Below, in pieces: positions 1 to 8,675 of a stretch of 64,000 nucleotides of DNA (positions within the stretch are counted from its first letter, which is position 1; each line of letters starts with the position of its first letter). The translations under genes and the position numbers were made by a program. The DNA lies in the NCBI GenBank assembly GCA_024235695.1, contig JACKLX010000011.1, positions 62,001-126,000 of the forward strand, in the 5' to 3' direction. The notes beneath the pieces were generated by a model. That model did no database searches. It saw only the letters and a list, made by a program, of their open reading frames with translations, and had not been told where the DNA came from. The stretch is from Accumulibacter sp. (lineage in GTDB: Bacteria > Pseudomonadota > Gammaproteobacteria > Burkholderiales > Rhodocyclaceae).

Positions 1-95
1 AGATGTCCTGGCACCCGGCCGACTGGGAGGCGCGCGGCTGGCACGATTCGCCGTGGCTGCGGATCTTTCGCAACGCGCGGCGCTGGGTGAGCTGA
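1..95 (+). CDS. 3' end of an unidentified gene (partial)
   Basis: An open frame with first whole codon at position 3 runs into the window from the left and stops with TGA at 93-95. The visible 30 residues are rich in Trp and Arg (SWHPADWEARGWH..., ending RRWVS). A rho-independent terminator follows about 55 bases later on the same strand, which supports a real plus-strand gene ending here. I do not recognise the family from this tail. The Met at position 3 may be internal. Confidence 0.4.
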   Translation, partial: MSWHPADWEARGWHDSPWLRIFRNARRWVS

Positions 96-150
96 GCCTC
101 GACGGAAGTCATCCGGCCGCGGCGGCAGTGCCCGTCGACCAGCAACAAGA

Positions 151-175
151 CGCCGGCCGAGCCGGCGTTTTTCTT
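151..175 (+). terminator. Rho-independent terminator of the upstream partial gene
   Basis: A 7-bp GC-only stem (CGCCGGC / GCCGGCG) with a CGA loop at 151-167 is followed by TTTTTCTTATTT. It lies between the convergent ends of the partial plus-strand gene and ppiC, so it may also act in reverse, although the minus side lacks a clean U run. Confidence 0.75.
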
Positions 176-187
176 ATTTGGCGTCGC

Positions 188-988
188 TCAATCGACGATC
201 TTCGCCTTGGCGCGCAGGTCGCTCACCATCTTCTGAATCTGTTCCTGCTGCAAGCGCTGCGACAGCTGCTGCTGGATCTGGTCGAAAGGCGGCGGCGTCA
301 GCGGCCGGCTGTCCTCAAGCAGGATCACGTGATAGCCGAAATCGGTCTTGACCGGGGTCTCGGTGTACTTGCCCTTGCTCAGCCCGGCGACCGCGTCGCC
401 GAAGGGCTTGACGAAAGCGGCCGTGCTCGTCCAGCCAAGGTCACCGCCCTTCTCGCGCGATCCCGGATCCTTCGACTGCTTGGCCAGATCGTCGAATTTC
501 TGCCCTTTCTTGAGGTTGACGATGATCTGCTTGGCGTCGTCTTCCTTCTCGACCAGAATATGACGCACCTTGTACTCGGTGCTGCCCATCTGCGCCTTCA
601 GCCGATCGTAGGCCGCCTTGACCTGCTCCTCGCTGATCGGATGCTTCTTGACGTAATCCTGGACGAAGGCGCGGATGAAGATTGCCTGCCGGGCGAGGTC
701 GGCTTGCGCCGCAACGTCGGGATTCTTGTCGAGACCCATCTTCTTCGCCTGCTGGGCGAGCAGTTCGCGACGGATCAGTTCCTCGCGGATCGCGTTCTTC
801 AACTCGGGCGAATCGGCGGCGCCTTGCGCTTCCTGTTCGGCGAGGAAGGCATTGGCGACGGTCTGCGAAATGGCAACGCCGTTCACGGTGACCAGAGTGC
901 CCGACTTGGCCTTGTCGGCGGCGACAGCCGGTAGCGAAATCAGCGCGCCGAGCAGAAGTGCGCCAGCCAGCTTGGAGAGATTTTGCAT
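188..988 (-). CDS. PpiC-type periplasmic peptidyl-prolyl cis-trans isomerase
   Basis: A 266-residue parvulin-family foldase. The start at 988 gives a Sec signal peptide (MQNLSKLAGALLLGALISLPAVAA) and has an AAGGAA ribosome site about 8 bases upstream. The frame stays open to 1096, but that extension is low-complexity Ser/Pro. A SurA/PrsA-like N-terminal helical region is followed by the parvulin domain from about residue 140 (VRHILVEKEDDA..., GGDLGWT..., FGYHVILLED). It should act in the periplasm or at the inner-membrane face, assisting folding of exported proteins. It lies 134 bases downstream of bolA in a gene order common in betaproteobacteria. The client proteins cannot be inferred from sequence. 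Confidence 0.92.
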   Translation of the reverse strand: MQNLSKLAGALLLGALISLPAVAADKAKSGTLVTVNGVAISQTVANAFLAEQEAQGAADSPELKNAIREELIRRELLAQQAKKMGLDKNPDVAAQADLARQAIFIRAFVQDYVKKHPISEEQVKAAYDRLKAQMGSTEYKVRHILVEKEDDAKQIIVNLKKGQKFDDLAKQSKDPGSREKGGDLGWTSTAAFVKPFGDAVAGLSKGKYTETPVKTDFGYHVILLEDSRPLTPPPFDQIQQQLSQRLQQEQIQKMVSDLRAKAKIVD

Positions 989-1042
989 GTTTGCTTTTCC
1001 TTCAGTTGGGATGGGATGGGGTGAAGCGAAATATCTGAAAAC

Positions 1043-1069
1043 GGGTGAAAGGGGTGACAGGGGTGACAA
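1043..1069. repeat. Three tandem 9-bp repeats
   Basis: GGGTGAAAG, GGGTGACAG and GGGTGACAA stand end to end in the bolA-ppiC gap, about 55-80 bases upstream of the ppiC start. On the minus strand they read as repeated TGTCACCC. The region might carry a ppiC promoter, but no convincing -35/-10 pair is visible. Confidence 0.7.
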
Positions 1070-1122
1070 GGAGAAGGGGGAAGGGGCAGGCGACACCGGC
1101 CGCCGCGGGGCGGCCGCCTGGC

Positions 1123-1449
1123 TCAGGCCGCCGCCGACATGCTCGCGGTCGCTTCGTCGGGGCTCAGCGCCTTGATGCTCAGGGCGTGAATCCGCTCACG
1201 CATGAGGTCGCCAAGCGCATCGTGGACCATGCGATGACGTGCCAGACGACCCTGGCCGGCAAAAGCTGGCGAAACAATCAACAGGCGATAGTGAGCACCG
1301 CCGCCTTTGGCGCCCTGATGACCGGCGTGGCGCGCCGAATCGTCGATCAGCTCGATGCGATTCGGCGCCAGCACGGCGAGGCGTTGATGGATCAGTGCCT
1401 CGCGGTGGCCCTTGCCGTCGTCGACGGCGGTGAGCGGCGTTTCGCTCAC
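1123..1449 (-). CDS. bolA: BolA family protein
   Basis: A 108-residue small regulator of the BolA/IbaG family. The conserved class II KH-like core is visible: [14 protein letters not shown]..., then [30 protein letters not shown], ending in the [14 protein letters not shown] helix-strand. Family members interact with monothiol glutaredoxins around Fe-S clusters, and some bind DNA. The start is taken as GTG at 1449, which overlaps the TGA stop of the upstream YciI-like gene (GTGA), implying translational coupling. The C-terminus has a short Ala/Ser tail. Assignment to the family is firm, but which BolA subtype it is was not determined. Confidence 0.88.
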   Translation of the reverse strand: MSETPLTAVDDGKGHREALIHQRLAVLAPNRIELIDDSARHAGHQGAKGGGAHYRLLIVSPAFAGQGRLARHRMVHDALGDLMRERIHALSIKALSPDEATASMSAAA

Positions 1450-1748
1450 GCCGGCAAGACCTTCTTGAACGGCTTGACGGTGACCGACTGGTAGACCCCG
1501 GCGGCAACGTAGGGATCGGCGTCGGCCCAGCTGGTGGCCGCTTCCAGCGACGCGAACTCGGCGACAATCAGGCTGCCCGAAAATCCCGCCGGGCCGGGAT
1601 CCGGCGAATCGATTGCCGGGAAGGGACCGGCCAGCAGCAAGCGGCCCTCGTCCTGCAGCGCCTGCAAGCGCTCGACGTGCGCCGGTCTGGCGGCAAGGCG
1701 ATCGTCGAGCGACTGCGGACGATCTTCGCCGACGATGGCGTAGAACAT
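1446..1748 (-). CDS. yciI: YciI-like domain protein
   Basis: A 100-residue protein with the YciI/YCII dimeric alpha/beta-barrel fold: [45 protein letters not shown]..., and an [25 protein letters not shown]-terminus that is highly typical. The His in RPAHVERL and the Asp in WADADPY are the conserved active-site-like residues of the family. The biochemical role in vivo is unclear. The start ATG at 1748 overlaps the yciB stop (ATGATG), preceded by a GGAGGAAAAGGA ribosome site. A second ATG at 1751 would add one residue. Confidence 0.88.
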   Translation of the reverse strand: MFYAIVGEDRPQSLDDRLAARPAHVERLQALQDEGRLLLAGPFPAIDSPDPGPAGFSGSLIVAEFASLEAATSWADADPYVAAGVYQSVTVKPFKKVLPA

Positions 1749-2281
1749 CATTCCTTTTCCTCCATGTATTTGGACAGCACCAGCCCCTGGGCAAGGACGA
1801 AGACCAGCATCAGCCCGGTGGCTCCGAACAGCTTGAAATTGACCCAGGTGTCCTCGGAAAAATTGAGCGCCACGTAGAGGTTGGCGATCCCCATGAACAC
1901 GAAGAAACCGATCCACGCCCAGTTGAGCTGCGTCCAGGCGACCTCGGGCAGTTCCATCTGCTCGGACAGCAAGCTACGAATCAGGTTTTTCTTCAGTAAC
2001 AGCATGCCGCCGAGCAGCGTCGCCGCGAAGGTCCAGTAGAGGATGGTCGGTTTCCACTGGATGAAGGTCTTGTCGTGAAGAAACAGCGTCAGGCCGCCAA
2101 AGACGGTGATGATCACCACGCTGACCCACAGCATGGTGTCGATCTTGCGCTTCCTGAAGCGCAGCCAAGCGATCTGCGCGAAGCTGGCGGCAATTGCCAC
2201 GCCGGTGGCGACGTAGATGTCGGCGACCTTGTAGGCGACGAAAAAGAGGATGACCGGGAAGAGGTCGAACAGGAACTTCAT
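1748..2281 (-). CDS. yciB: Inner-membrane septation protein A family (YciB/IspZ)
   Basis: A 177-residue polytopic membrane protein matching the usual family length. It starts [27 protein letters not shown] and has about five hydrophobic segments, with the family signature [11 protein letters not shown]...[11 protein letters not shown] and the late segment [28 protein letters not shown]. In enterobacteria and Shigella this family affects septation and envelope integrity. It is the first gene of the yciB-yciI-bolA-ppiC cluster on the minus strand, with overlapping ends to yciI. Confidence 0.93.
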   Translation of the reverse strand: MKFLFDLFPVILFFVAYKVADIYVATGVAIAASFAQIAWLRFRKRKIDTMLWVSVVIITVFGGLTLFLHDKTFIQWKPTILYWTFAATLLGGMLLLKKNLIRSLLSEQMELPEVAWTQLNWAWIGFFVFMGIANLYVALNFSEDTWVNFKLFGATGLMLVFVLAQGLVLSKYMEEKE

Positions 2282-2695
2282 GACGGGCGCCGCAGGAACA
2301 TCACGCGATTATGGCCGATTAGGGGCGCTGCTGTCCATGCCAGGGCAATCGCCACACGGATCACGGCGCAAGAGTGGCCGCCAGGTCCGGCGCCTTGTCG
2401 CCGCCAGTTCCGGCACCGGCCGCGCTCAACTGCCCGGTCTCCTACGGGATTCATGCGACAGCCCCGGGAGGTACCACCAGCCTGCGGGTTCTGGCAATGC
2501 GCCGCAGCAAGCGGCTGCAGTGCTGCCTGCCGGACGGGATATTCAGCGGCCGTGAAAGCGGTGCAAAACCCTTGTTCTGGCTACAATGCGAATGCTCCAC
2601 ACCGGCTGCAACACTATAATGGCCACGCAACGCTTCCGCTATCCGTTGACCTCTCGCCGCATCGCCGATAGCGCATTTTCTGGGGATCTGCCGGC
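2282..2695. other. Intergenic region without a recognised gene
   Basis: This 414-base gap separates the divergently transcribed yciB (minus) and the SH3 lipoprotein gene (plus). Open frames here look like GC-bias artefacts. A TATAAT hexamer at 2615-2620, about 75 bases before the next start, could be a -10 box, but I see no good -35 at the right distance. Confidence 0.5.
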
Positions 2696-3235
2696 ATGAT
2701 TCAGCGCTCAAAACACTTCATCTCCCTCCTGTTTTCCGCCGGGCTCGTCGTCGCTTTGGGCGGCTGCTCGACGCTTGAGAAACACATCCCGGCGATCGGC
2801 GCGCTCACTCCGGAGACCAGCGGGTCGGCGGCCGCGGCAGGCGTCTATTACGCCGCCTCGCCCGATCTGCCGCTGCACCGCAGCCCCGGCGGGATCATCG
2901 TCAAGCGCCTGCCACAGTACACCAAGCTCCATCGCGACCAGGTGGACAAGGGCTTTGCCCACGTGCGCGTGGAGTCGACCGGTGAAACCGGCTGGGTAGA
3001 AAACGCGCAGCTCACCTGGCGTCCGCCGACACATGGATCGCCACAACAAGCTCCCGCACCGGCGAGCCAACCGGCGGCGGCGCCTCTGCCGCAAGCGGTC
3101 GAAGCGTCGCCGCAAGCCGTCGAAGCGCCAGAGTCACGGCCACCGCAAGCGGTCGAAGCACCGCCGCCCTCGCCCTCACCGTCGAGCGCGCCTGCCAAGG
3201 GTACGGTCGCGCCGTCGATCTTCAACCCCTACTAA
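2696..3235 (+). CDS. SH3-domain lipoprotein with Pro/Ala-rich repeat tail
   Basis: A 179-residue predicted lipoprotein. The signal peptide MIQRSKHFISLLFSAGLVVALGGC ends in a lipobox with Cys24. A bacterial SH3-like domain follows at about residues 50-110 (GVYYAASPDLPLHRSPGGIIVKRL...TGETGWVENAQLTW), a fold usually involved in cell-wall or protein binding. The last 70 residues are Pro/Gln/Ala/Val/Glu-rich, with three PQAVEA copies encoded by near-identical 17-bp repeats, ending in SIFNPY. The gene lies 18 bases upstream of the DUF389 gene and may be co-transcribed with it. The precise function is unknown. Confidence 0.82.
   Translation: MIQRSKHFISLLFSAGLVVALGGCSTLEKHIPAIGALTPETSGSAAAAGVYYAASPDLPLHRSPGGIIVKRLPQYTKLHRDQVDKGFAHVRVESTGETGWVENAQLTWRPPTHGSPQQAPAPASQPAAAPLPQAVEASPQAVEAPESRPPQAVEAPPPSPSPSSAPAKGTVAPSIFNPY
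3089..3159 (+). repeat. Three imperfectly spaced 17-bp coding repeats
   Basis: CCGCAAGCGGTCGAAGC occurs at 3089-3105 and 3143-3159, with a one-base variant at 3110-3126. All three are in the same frame and encode PQAVEA. This suggests recent slippage or duplication in the lipoprotein tail. Confidence 0.85.
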
Positions 3236-3253
3236 CTGGCCGCAGCAGCCATC

Positions 3254-5014
3254 ATGAACAGCACCAGCGATAGCGCGGATCCGGTCCGTCCCGACCCGAG
3301 TCCGAAGCGCACGGATCTGGATGTGCCGCTGGTTGCCTTGTGGTCGGTGTCGCAACAACGCAAGGCGGCGGTGATCGACGATATCGCGCACGGCTCCATC
3401 CCAAGGCCGCTGTACTATGTGCTGCTGCTCGCCTCCGGGGGAATCGCCGCCTTCGGCTTGCTCGCCAACAGCGCTGCGGTGGTCATCGGCGCCATGCTCG
3501 TCTCGCCGCTGATGGCGCCGATTTTCGGCATTGCCCTGGCGCTTTCCCGCGGCGACCTGCGCTTGTTGCGCAACGCCATGGTCGCCGAGTTCGGCGGCGT
3601 ACTGCTGATCGTCGCGTTTGCCCTGATCCTGGGTCTGTTGCCGTTCGCCCTGGAAGTGACGCCCGAGATGCTGGCGCGCACCAAGCCATCCTTGCTCGAC
3701 CTGTTCGTGGCCGCCCTGGCTGGCCTCGCCGGCGGCCTGGCGCTGGTCGATGAGCGAACCAGCCCGGCGCTGCCGGGGGTGGCGATTGCCACCTCATTGA
3801 CGCCGCCACTCGCCACCTCCGGTCTGTCTTTGGCCTTCGGGGCTTTCGATGGCGCCTGGGGAGCCTTTCTGCTGTTCTTTGCCAACTTCCTTACGATACT
3901 CGCCGTCTCAGCCGCCATCTTCATTCTCGCCGGATTCGTCACCCGCGCCGAGATTGGCACGCGAATCGACTTCCTGAAACGCTTTTCCGCTGCCGGCATC
4001 GGCCTGCTCGCCGTCGCCGCCATCCTCACCCGTCAACTGGTAACCACCATCGACGACTGGCGCCTCAACCAGTCGATCGTCGCCACCATCGAGCACTCGC
4101 TGGCGGATGATCCCGGTGCCCGCCTTTCGCGGGTTATCTATGACCAGACCTCAGACGGCCTGGTCAATGTGCTGGCGACGGTCAATACGCCGCGATCGTT
4201 CTCGCCGCAGAAGGTCAAGGCCATGCAGCAGGCGATCTCGGAAGAGGTCAATCGGCAGATCAGCCTGTTCGTCAGGTGCGCCATCACGCACGATGTGGCG
4301 GCAGCGGGTTCGGCAAACCTGCTGCCGACGGTCAACCTTGACGGCCACTTCATTGCTGCCGACGTGACAGCCAATGTACGGATGGCGGAAATTGCCGAGC
4401 AGACGCTTCGCGAACTGGTGAGCCATGGTCAAACCTTTGAGCTGGAAGGTGTGCAGTTGATCCACCTGCCAATTGGCCCGGTGATCGTTGCCACCGTGTC
4501 CGGCGCCCGTCCGCCGGTTCCCTCACAGGTCAGGATTGCCGAAGAAACGATTCGCAGGCGGCTCGGCGATCCAAGCGCCACCCTGCTGGTGCGCGCGACG
4601 ACGACCAGCGACATCACGGCGAAGGGGCGCGTGCTGCTTGGTGACGCGCTGTTCGCACCGATGACCGCCACCGAGCGGGCCGTTCAGCAGAAACTTGAAA
4701 CGCTCGGGAAGAGCGAGCTGGAGCAGGTCGCCAATACCTTTGTCAACAGCATTGATGCGGCGAAAACTGCAGACGGATGGGAAGTGCGGGCGGAAGCGGT
4801 CAGCGCCCGGGTGCTGCAGCCGGCCGAGGTGGGCAGGGTGGAAAAGAGCCTTGCCAGGCTTGCCGGCACCGCCATCACTCTTTCCGTGCTGACGCCAAAC
4901 GGCCTGATCGTCGGGCCGAATGGCTTCACGACGGTGCAACGCTCAATCGAGGAGGGACTCGCCCGCCGCCTTGACACCGTCGATCAGACGGAACGAACCC
5001 ATCAGTCGAAGTAA
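3254..5014 (+). CDS. DUF389 multi-pass membrane protein with large soluble C-terminus
   Basis: A 586-residue protein. Residues about 45-260 are the DUF389 membrane core: IPRPLYYVLLLASGGIAAFGLLANSAAVVIGAMLVSPLMAPIFGIALAL, then LVDERTSPALPGVAIATSLTPPLATSGL and further hydrophobic segments. The roughly 310-residue remainder is soluble and appears to contain three successive alpha/beta repeats of about 80-100 residues (LNQSIVATIEHSL..., VNRQISLFVRCAI..., AVQQKLETLGKSEL...), roughly reminiscent of BON-like modules. The family function is not established, and transport has only been suggested for relatives. The start ATG at 3254 is preceded by a purine-poor site, so the first few codons are uncertain. 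Confidence 0.85.
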   Translation: MNSTSDSADPVRPDPSPKRTDLDVPLVALWSVSQQRKAAVIDDIAHGSIPRPLYYVLLLASGGIAAFGLLANSAAVVIGAMLVSPLMAPIFGIALALSRGDLRLLRNAMVAEFGGVLLIVAFALILGLLPFALEVTPEMLARTKPSLLDLFVAALAGLAGGLALVDERTSPALPGVAIATSLTPPLATSGLSLAFGAFDGAWGAFLLFFANFLTILAVSAAIFILAGFVTRAEIGTRIDFLKRFSAAGIGLLAVAAILTRQLVTTIDDWRLNQSIVATIEHSLADDPGARLSRVIYDQTSDGLVNVLATVNTPRSFSPQKVKAMQQAISEEVNRQISLFVRCAITHDVAAAGSANLLPTVNLDGHFIAADVTANVRMAEIAEQTLRELVSHGQTFELEGVQLIHLPIGPVIVATVSGARPPVPSQVRIAEETIRRRLGDPSATLLVRATTTSDITAKGRVLLGDALFAPMTATERAVQQKLETLGKSELEQVANTFVNSIDAAKTADGWEVRAEAVSARVLQPAEVGRVEKSLARLAGTAITLSVLTPNGLIVGPNGFTTVQRSIEEGLARRLDTVDQTERTHQSK

Positions 5015-5199
5015 GCGAAGCCGGCATTCGGCGGCTGCATGGCCGCTTACCGCTCGCCATCATTCGCCACCGCCTTCAGCCGCTTCACGGCCAGTTCCCT
5101 GGACGCCGGCGCGCCGGCCGGTTGCGGCATCTTCGTCCTTCACGCCAGGAGATGAGCGAATCCTGCCGCACCTCGGGAAGACGAAATTTCGCCGGCAAC

Positions 5200-6513
5200 T
5201 CACTCACACGGTCGCTTGTCGATCACCCGACGCGCCTTGCCGAGCGAGCGTTCGATGCCGCCGATATCGACGATGCGGACCTGAACGGAAATGCCGATGA
5301 AGGACTTGATGTGGTGTTGCAGGGCGCGCGCCACGTGCTCCTTGTCGACCGCCAGGCGGAAGCGGTACTCGCGCTTGAGCTCGACGTTGACGTCGACCGC
5401 GTCGAGGTGACCGTCGCGCCAGACTTCGATCAGGTAGTGCGGCGACAGCATCGGCTGCTGCAGGATCAGTTCCTCGATCTGTGACGGAAAGACGTTCACG
5501 CCGCGAATGATCAGCATGTCGTCCGAGCGGCCGGTGATCTTGTCCATGCGCCGCATCGAGCGCGAGGTCGGCGGCAGCAGACGCGTCAGGTCGCGCGTCC
5601 GGTAACGGATGATCGGCAGTGCTTCCTTGCTCAACGAGGTGAAAACCAGCTCGCCAGAGCTGCCGTCGGGCAGCACCTCGCCGGTCGCCGGGTCGATGAT
5701 CTCGGGGTAGAAATGGTCCTCCCAGATCACCGGCCCATCCTTGCTTTCGGCGCACTCGCTGGCGACCCCGGGGCCGATCACTTCCGACAGTCCGTAGAGG
5801 TCGATCGCGTCGATGGCGAAGGTGGTCTCGATTTCGCGGCGCATCAGCTCGCTCCACGGCTCGGCGCCGAACAGGCCGACGCGCAGCCGCGTCGAATCCG
5901 GGGTGACGTTCTGTCGCTTGAATTCATCGGCGAGGTTGAGCATGTACGACGGCGTCACCATGATGATGTCCGGCTGGAAGTCGACGATCAGCTGCACCTG
6001 TTTCTCGGTCTGTCCGCCCGACATCGGAATCACCATGCACCCCAGGCGCTCGGCGCCGTAGTGCGCTCCGAGGCCGCCGGTAAACAGACCGTAGCCGTAA
6101 CCGACATGCACCATGTCGCCGCGGCGCCCACCAGCGGCGTAGATCGAGCGGGCCATCACCGTCGCCCACATGTCGACGTCTTTCTGGGTGTAGCCGACGA
6201 CGGTCGGCTGGCCGGTGGTACCCGACGAGGCGTGCACCCGCACGACCTGCTCGCGCGGCACGGCGAACATCCCGAAGGGATAGTTGTCGCGCAGATCCGA
6301 CTTGGTCGTGAACGGGAAGCGGTGCAGGTCGGTGACGCTCTTCAGGTCATCCGGATGGACGCCGTGGGCATCGAACTTGCGGCGGTAGTGTTCGACATTG
6401 TCGTAGGCCTGGTGCAGGGACCAGCGCAGACGATCGAATTGCAGCGCCGTAATTTCATCGCGGCTGGCGGTTTCGATGGGTTCGTAGGAGGTGGCACCGC
6501 TCGCTGCAGCCAT
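5200..6513 (-). CDS. paaK: Phenylacetate-CoA ligase
   Basis: A 437-residue acyl-adenylate-forming enzyme that activates phenylacetate to phenylacetyl-CoA with ATP, the first step of aerobic phenylacetate degradation. The AMP-binding motif SSGTTGQPTVVGYTQKDVDMWA, the YGLSEVIGPGVASECAESKDG motif, the YRTRDLTRLLPPTSRSMRRMDKITGRSDDMLIIRGVNVFPSQIEE hinge region and the C-terminal SLGKARRVIDKR lysine are all present, matching PaaK over its full length. No other paa genes lie nearby, so it is either an isolated copy or used for another aryl acid. It is divergent from the MATE gene. Confidence 0.93.
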   Translation of the reverse strand: MAAASGATSYEPIETASRDEITALQFDRLRWSLHQAYDNVEHYRRKFDAHGVHPDDLKSVTDLHRFPFTTKSDLRDNYPFGMFAVPREQVVRVHASSGTTGQPTVVGYTQKDVDMWATVMARSIYAAGGRRGDMVHVGYGYGLFTGGLGAHYGAERLGCMVIPMSGGQTEKQVQLIVDFQPDIIMVTPSYMLNLADEFKRQNVTPDSTRLRVGLFGAEPWSELMRREIETTFAIDAIDLYGLSEVIGPGVASECAESKDGPVIWEDHFYPEIIDPATGEVLPDGSSGELVFTSLSKEALPIIRYRTRDLTRLLPPTSRSMRRMDKITGRSDDMLIIRGVNVFPSQIEELILQQPMLSPHYLIEVWRDGHLDAVDVNVELKREYRFRLAVDKEHVARALQHHIKSFIGISVQVRIVDIGGIERSLGKARRVIDKRPCE

Positions 6514-6689
6514 GTCGTCGTCTCTCTGGTGGGCAAAGCCGAAACCCTAGTACAACCGGGGTGATCTTTCAACAGGGTCGCTCGCTTGCCGGCGAAATCG
6601 GGTAGCCTTGGCGGCCCGCAAACGATCACGCGGCGGCGAGAGGCCCCGACCGGGCCGGTGCTGACTTCGCCGCCCGCTCTCCTCGACCG

Positions 6690-8024
6690 ATGTTCGTCCA
6701 ACAGACCCGCCTGATTCTCGCGCACGCGACGCCGATCCTGGTCGCCCAACTGGCGTCGATCGGCATGATGGTCATCGACACCGCACTACTGGGCCATTAC
6801 GGCGCCGACGATCTGGCCGCGGTGGCGGTTGGCGGCGGCATCTACATCTCGGTGCTGTTTGCCCTGGCCGGCATCGTACACGCCGTCGCACCGACCGTTG
6901 CCCACCTGCACGGCGCCGGCCGCCGCCAGGAGATCGCCGGCGCGCTGCAGCAGACGCTTTGGCTGGCGCTGCTGCTGGCGCTGCCCGGCGTCTATCTGCT
7001 GCTCCATCCGGCGCCACTGTTCGCCCTGTCACGAATCGACCCGGCAGTCGAAGACAAGGCCCGCGACTACCTGGCGATGCTCGCCATGGGCATGCCGGCG
7101 GTGCTGCTCTACCGGACCTTCCACGCTATCTGCAACGCTCTTGGCAAGCCGCGCCCGCTGCTCGTGATCAGCCTCGGCGCGACGGCCCTGCACGGGCTGC
7201 TGGCCTGGTCGCTGGTCACCGGACAGTGGGGCGGCGAAGCGCTTGGTGCGCGCGGATGCGGCATCTCGAACGCCATCGTCGGCTGGTTCTCGACCCTCTG
7301 CGCCGCTGCCTACCTGTGGTCCGCCAGGCCATTGCAAGCTTACCGCCTGCTCGCCGACTGGCAGCCACCGCGCCGGCGGCCACTTGCCGAACTCTTGCGC
7401 CTCGGCCTGCCGATGGGTTTTTCCAGCTTCGTCGAAATCTCGTCGTTCACCCTGATGGCGCTGTTCATCGCACAGCTTGGGGCGAGCGTCGTCGCCGGGC
7501 ACCGCATCGTCGCCAACCTCGCCGCGGTCTGCTACATGCTGCCGCTGGCGCTGGCGATCGCCACCCTGGCGCAGGTCGGCCAGGCTGCCGGCGCGCGTGC
7601 CTGGCAACGCGCCGAAGCGTCGATCGGCGCCGGCCTGCTGCTGGCCGGCGTGCTGTCGGCACTGCTCTGTCTGCTGCTCTGGCTGTTCGCCGTACCGCTC
7701 ACCGGCGCCTACACCGACGACCCGGCAGTACGGGCGGTGGCGCTGTCGCTGCTCGGCTACGTCGCCGTTTACCAGCTTTTCGACGCCGTCCAGACGATCG
7801 CCGCGCATGCCTTGCGCGGCTACAAGATCACCTTCGTGCCGATGCTGGTGCATGTCGTCTGCTTCTGGGGCGTCGGGCTGTTCGGCGGCTGGTGGCTGGC
7901 CTTTCACGCGCGCCGACCAATGGGCGCTGCCGGCTTCTGGCTGGCGTCGCTGCTCGGGCTGATGCTGGCGTCGCTGCTGCTCGCTGCACTGCTGCGGCGC
8001 GCCGTACGGGCGGTGCAGGAGTAG
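6690..8024 (+). CDS. MATE family efflux transporter
   Basis: A 444-residue integral membrane protein with about 12 hydrophobic segments in two homologous halves, each starting with a MATE signature (ILAHATPILVAQLASIGMMVIDTALLGHYGADDLAAVAVG; and LPMGFSSFVEISSFTLMALFIAQLGASVVAGHRIVANLAAVCYMLPLALAIATLAQVGQAAGA). The size and motifs fit the NorM/DinF-type Na+ or H+ coupled multidrug exporters. The substrate cannot be predicted. The ribosome site before the ATG at 6690 is weak. Confidence 0.92.
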   Translation: MFVQQTRLILAHATPILVAQLASIGMMVIDTALLGHYGADDLAAVAVGGGIYISVLFALAGIVHAVAPTVAHLHGAGRRQEIAGALQQTLWLALLLALPGVYLLLHPAPLFALSRIDPAVEDKARDYLAMLAMGMPAVLLYRTFHAICNALGKPRPLLVISLGATALHGLLAWSLVTGQWGGEALGARGCGISNAIVGWFSTLCAAAYLWSARPLQAYRLLADWQPPRRRPLAELLRLGLPMGFSSFVEISSFTLMALFIAQLGASVVAGHRIVANLAAVCYMLPLALAIATLAQVGQAAGARAWQRAEASIGAGLLLAGVLSALLCLLLWLFAVPLTGAYTDDPAVRAVALSLLGYVAVYQLFDAVQTIAAHALRGYKITFVPMLVHVVCFWGVGLFGGWWLAFHARRPMGAAGFWLASLLGLMLASLLLAALLRRAVRAVQE

Positions 8025-8191
8025 CCGAAGCGATGCCGGCCGATCGCCGCCGACCGAGCCAGAGTGGCGACAGGAGCCACGACGCACGGCAACCGACACT
8101 AAAGTTCTGCCGCAGTTGGCCGCTAGTCAAATAAACCACGATTGCAATATTGCTTCCATGTTTCCTTGACCACCTTGCCGGAGAACTGCTG

Positions 8192-8659
8192 ATGCGCCCC
8201 TATCCTCAAGCCACCGTCCGCCTGCTGGCGATCGTCGCGCTGACCATCGCGCCGGCATTTGCCGCCGGCGACAAACCCGATACGCCGACCAGCGTCAAGG
8301 GCGCCACGGTCATCACCGTGGACGACGCCAGGGCGCTGCTCGAAAAGAAGGCGGCGACCTTCTTCGACATGCGCAATCCGCTCAACTTCGGCAGGGGTCA
8401 CCTGCCTGGCGCGACGCTTCTTGCCTACAAAGAGAAGAGCGAGTACCAGCCGGACTTCGACGCGTCGCTGGATTCGTTCGACCTCGCCAGGCTTCCCGCC
8501 GACAGGAACGCGACGATCGTCCTGTACAGCGACGGGCCGAAAGGCTGGAAGTCGTACAAGGCGAGCGTGCTGGCCGTCAAGGCGGGTTACACCCGGCTGT
8601 TCTGGATGCGCGACGGTTTCGCCGGGTGGACGGCGAAAAGCCTGCCCGTCGACAACTGA
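8192..8659 (+). CDS. Secreted rhodanese-fold protein lacking the catalytic cysteine
   Basis: A 155-residue protein. The start at 8192 is chosen for its GGAGAA ribosome site and the signal peptide that follows ([25 protein letters not shown]). An upstream in-frame ATG at 8150 would hide the signal. The rhodanese domain is clear: [34 protein letters not shown], then [43 protein letters not shown]. In active rhodaneses the residue after the VLY strand is Cys, and here it is Ser. The nearby position often held by a second Cys is Gly. It is therefore probably a binding or sensor pseudoenzyme. It ends 16 bases before the hybrid kinase gene, suggesting a functional pair. Confidence 0.85.
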   Translation: MRPYPQATVRLLAIVALTIAPAFAAGDKPDTPTSVKGATVITVDDARALLEKKAATFFDMRNPLNFGRGHLPGATLLAYKEKSEYQPDFDASLDSFDLARLPADRNATIVLYSDGPKGWKSYKASVLAVKAGYTRLFWMRDGFAGWTAKSLPVDN

Positions 8660-8675
8660 GCGCCAGGCCCTGCCG

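Noticed and set aside
2615-2620. TATAAT as promoter for the SH3 lipoprotein gene
   Set aside because: No acceptable -35 box 16-18 bases upstream, so it was kept only as a remark in the gap entry.
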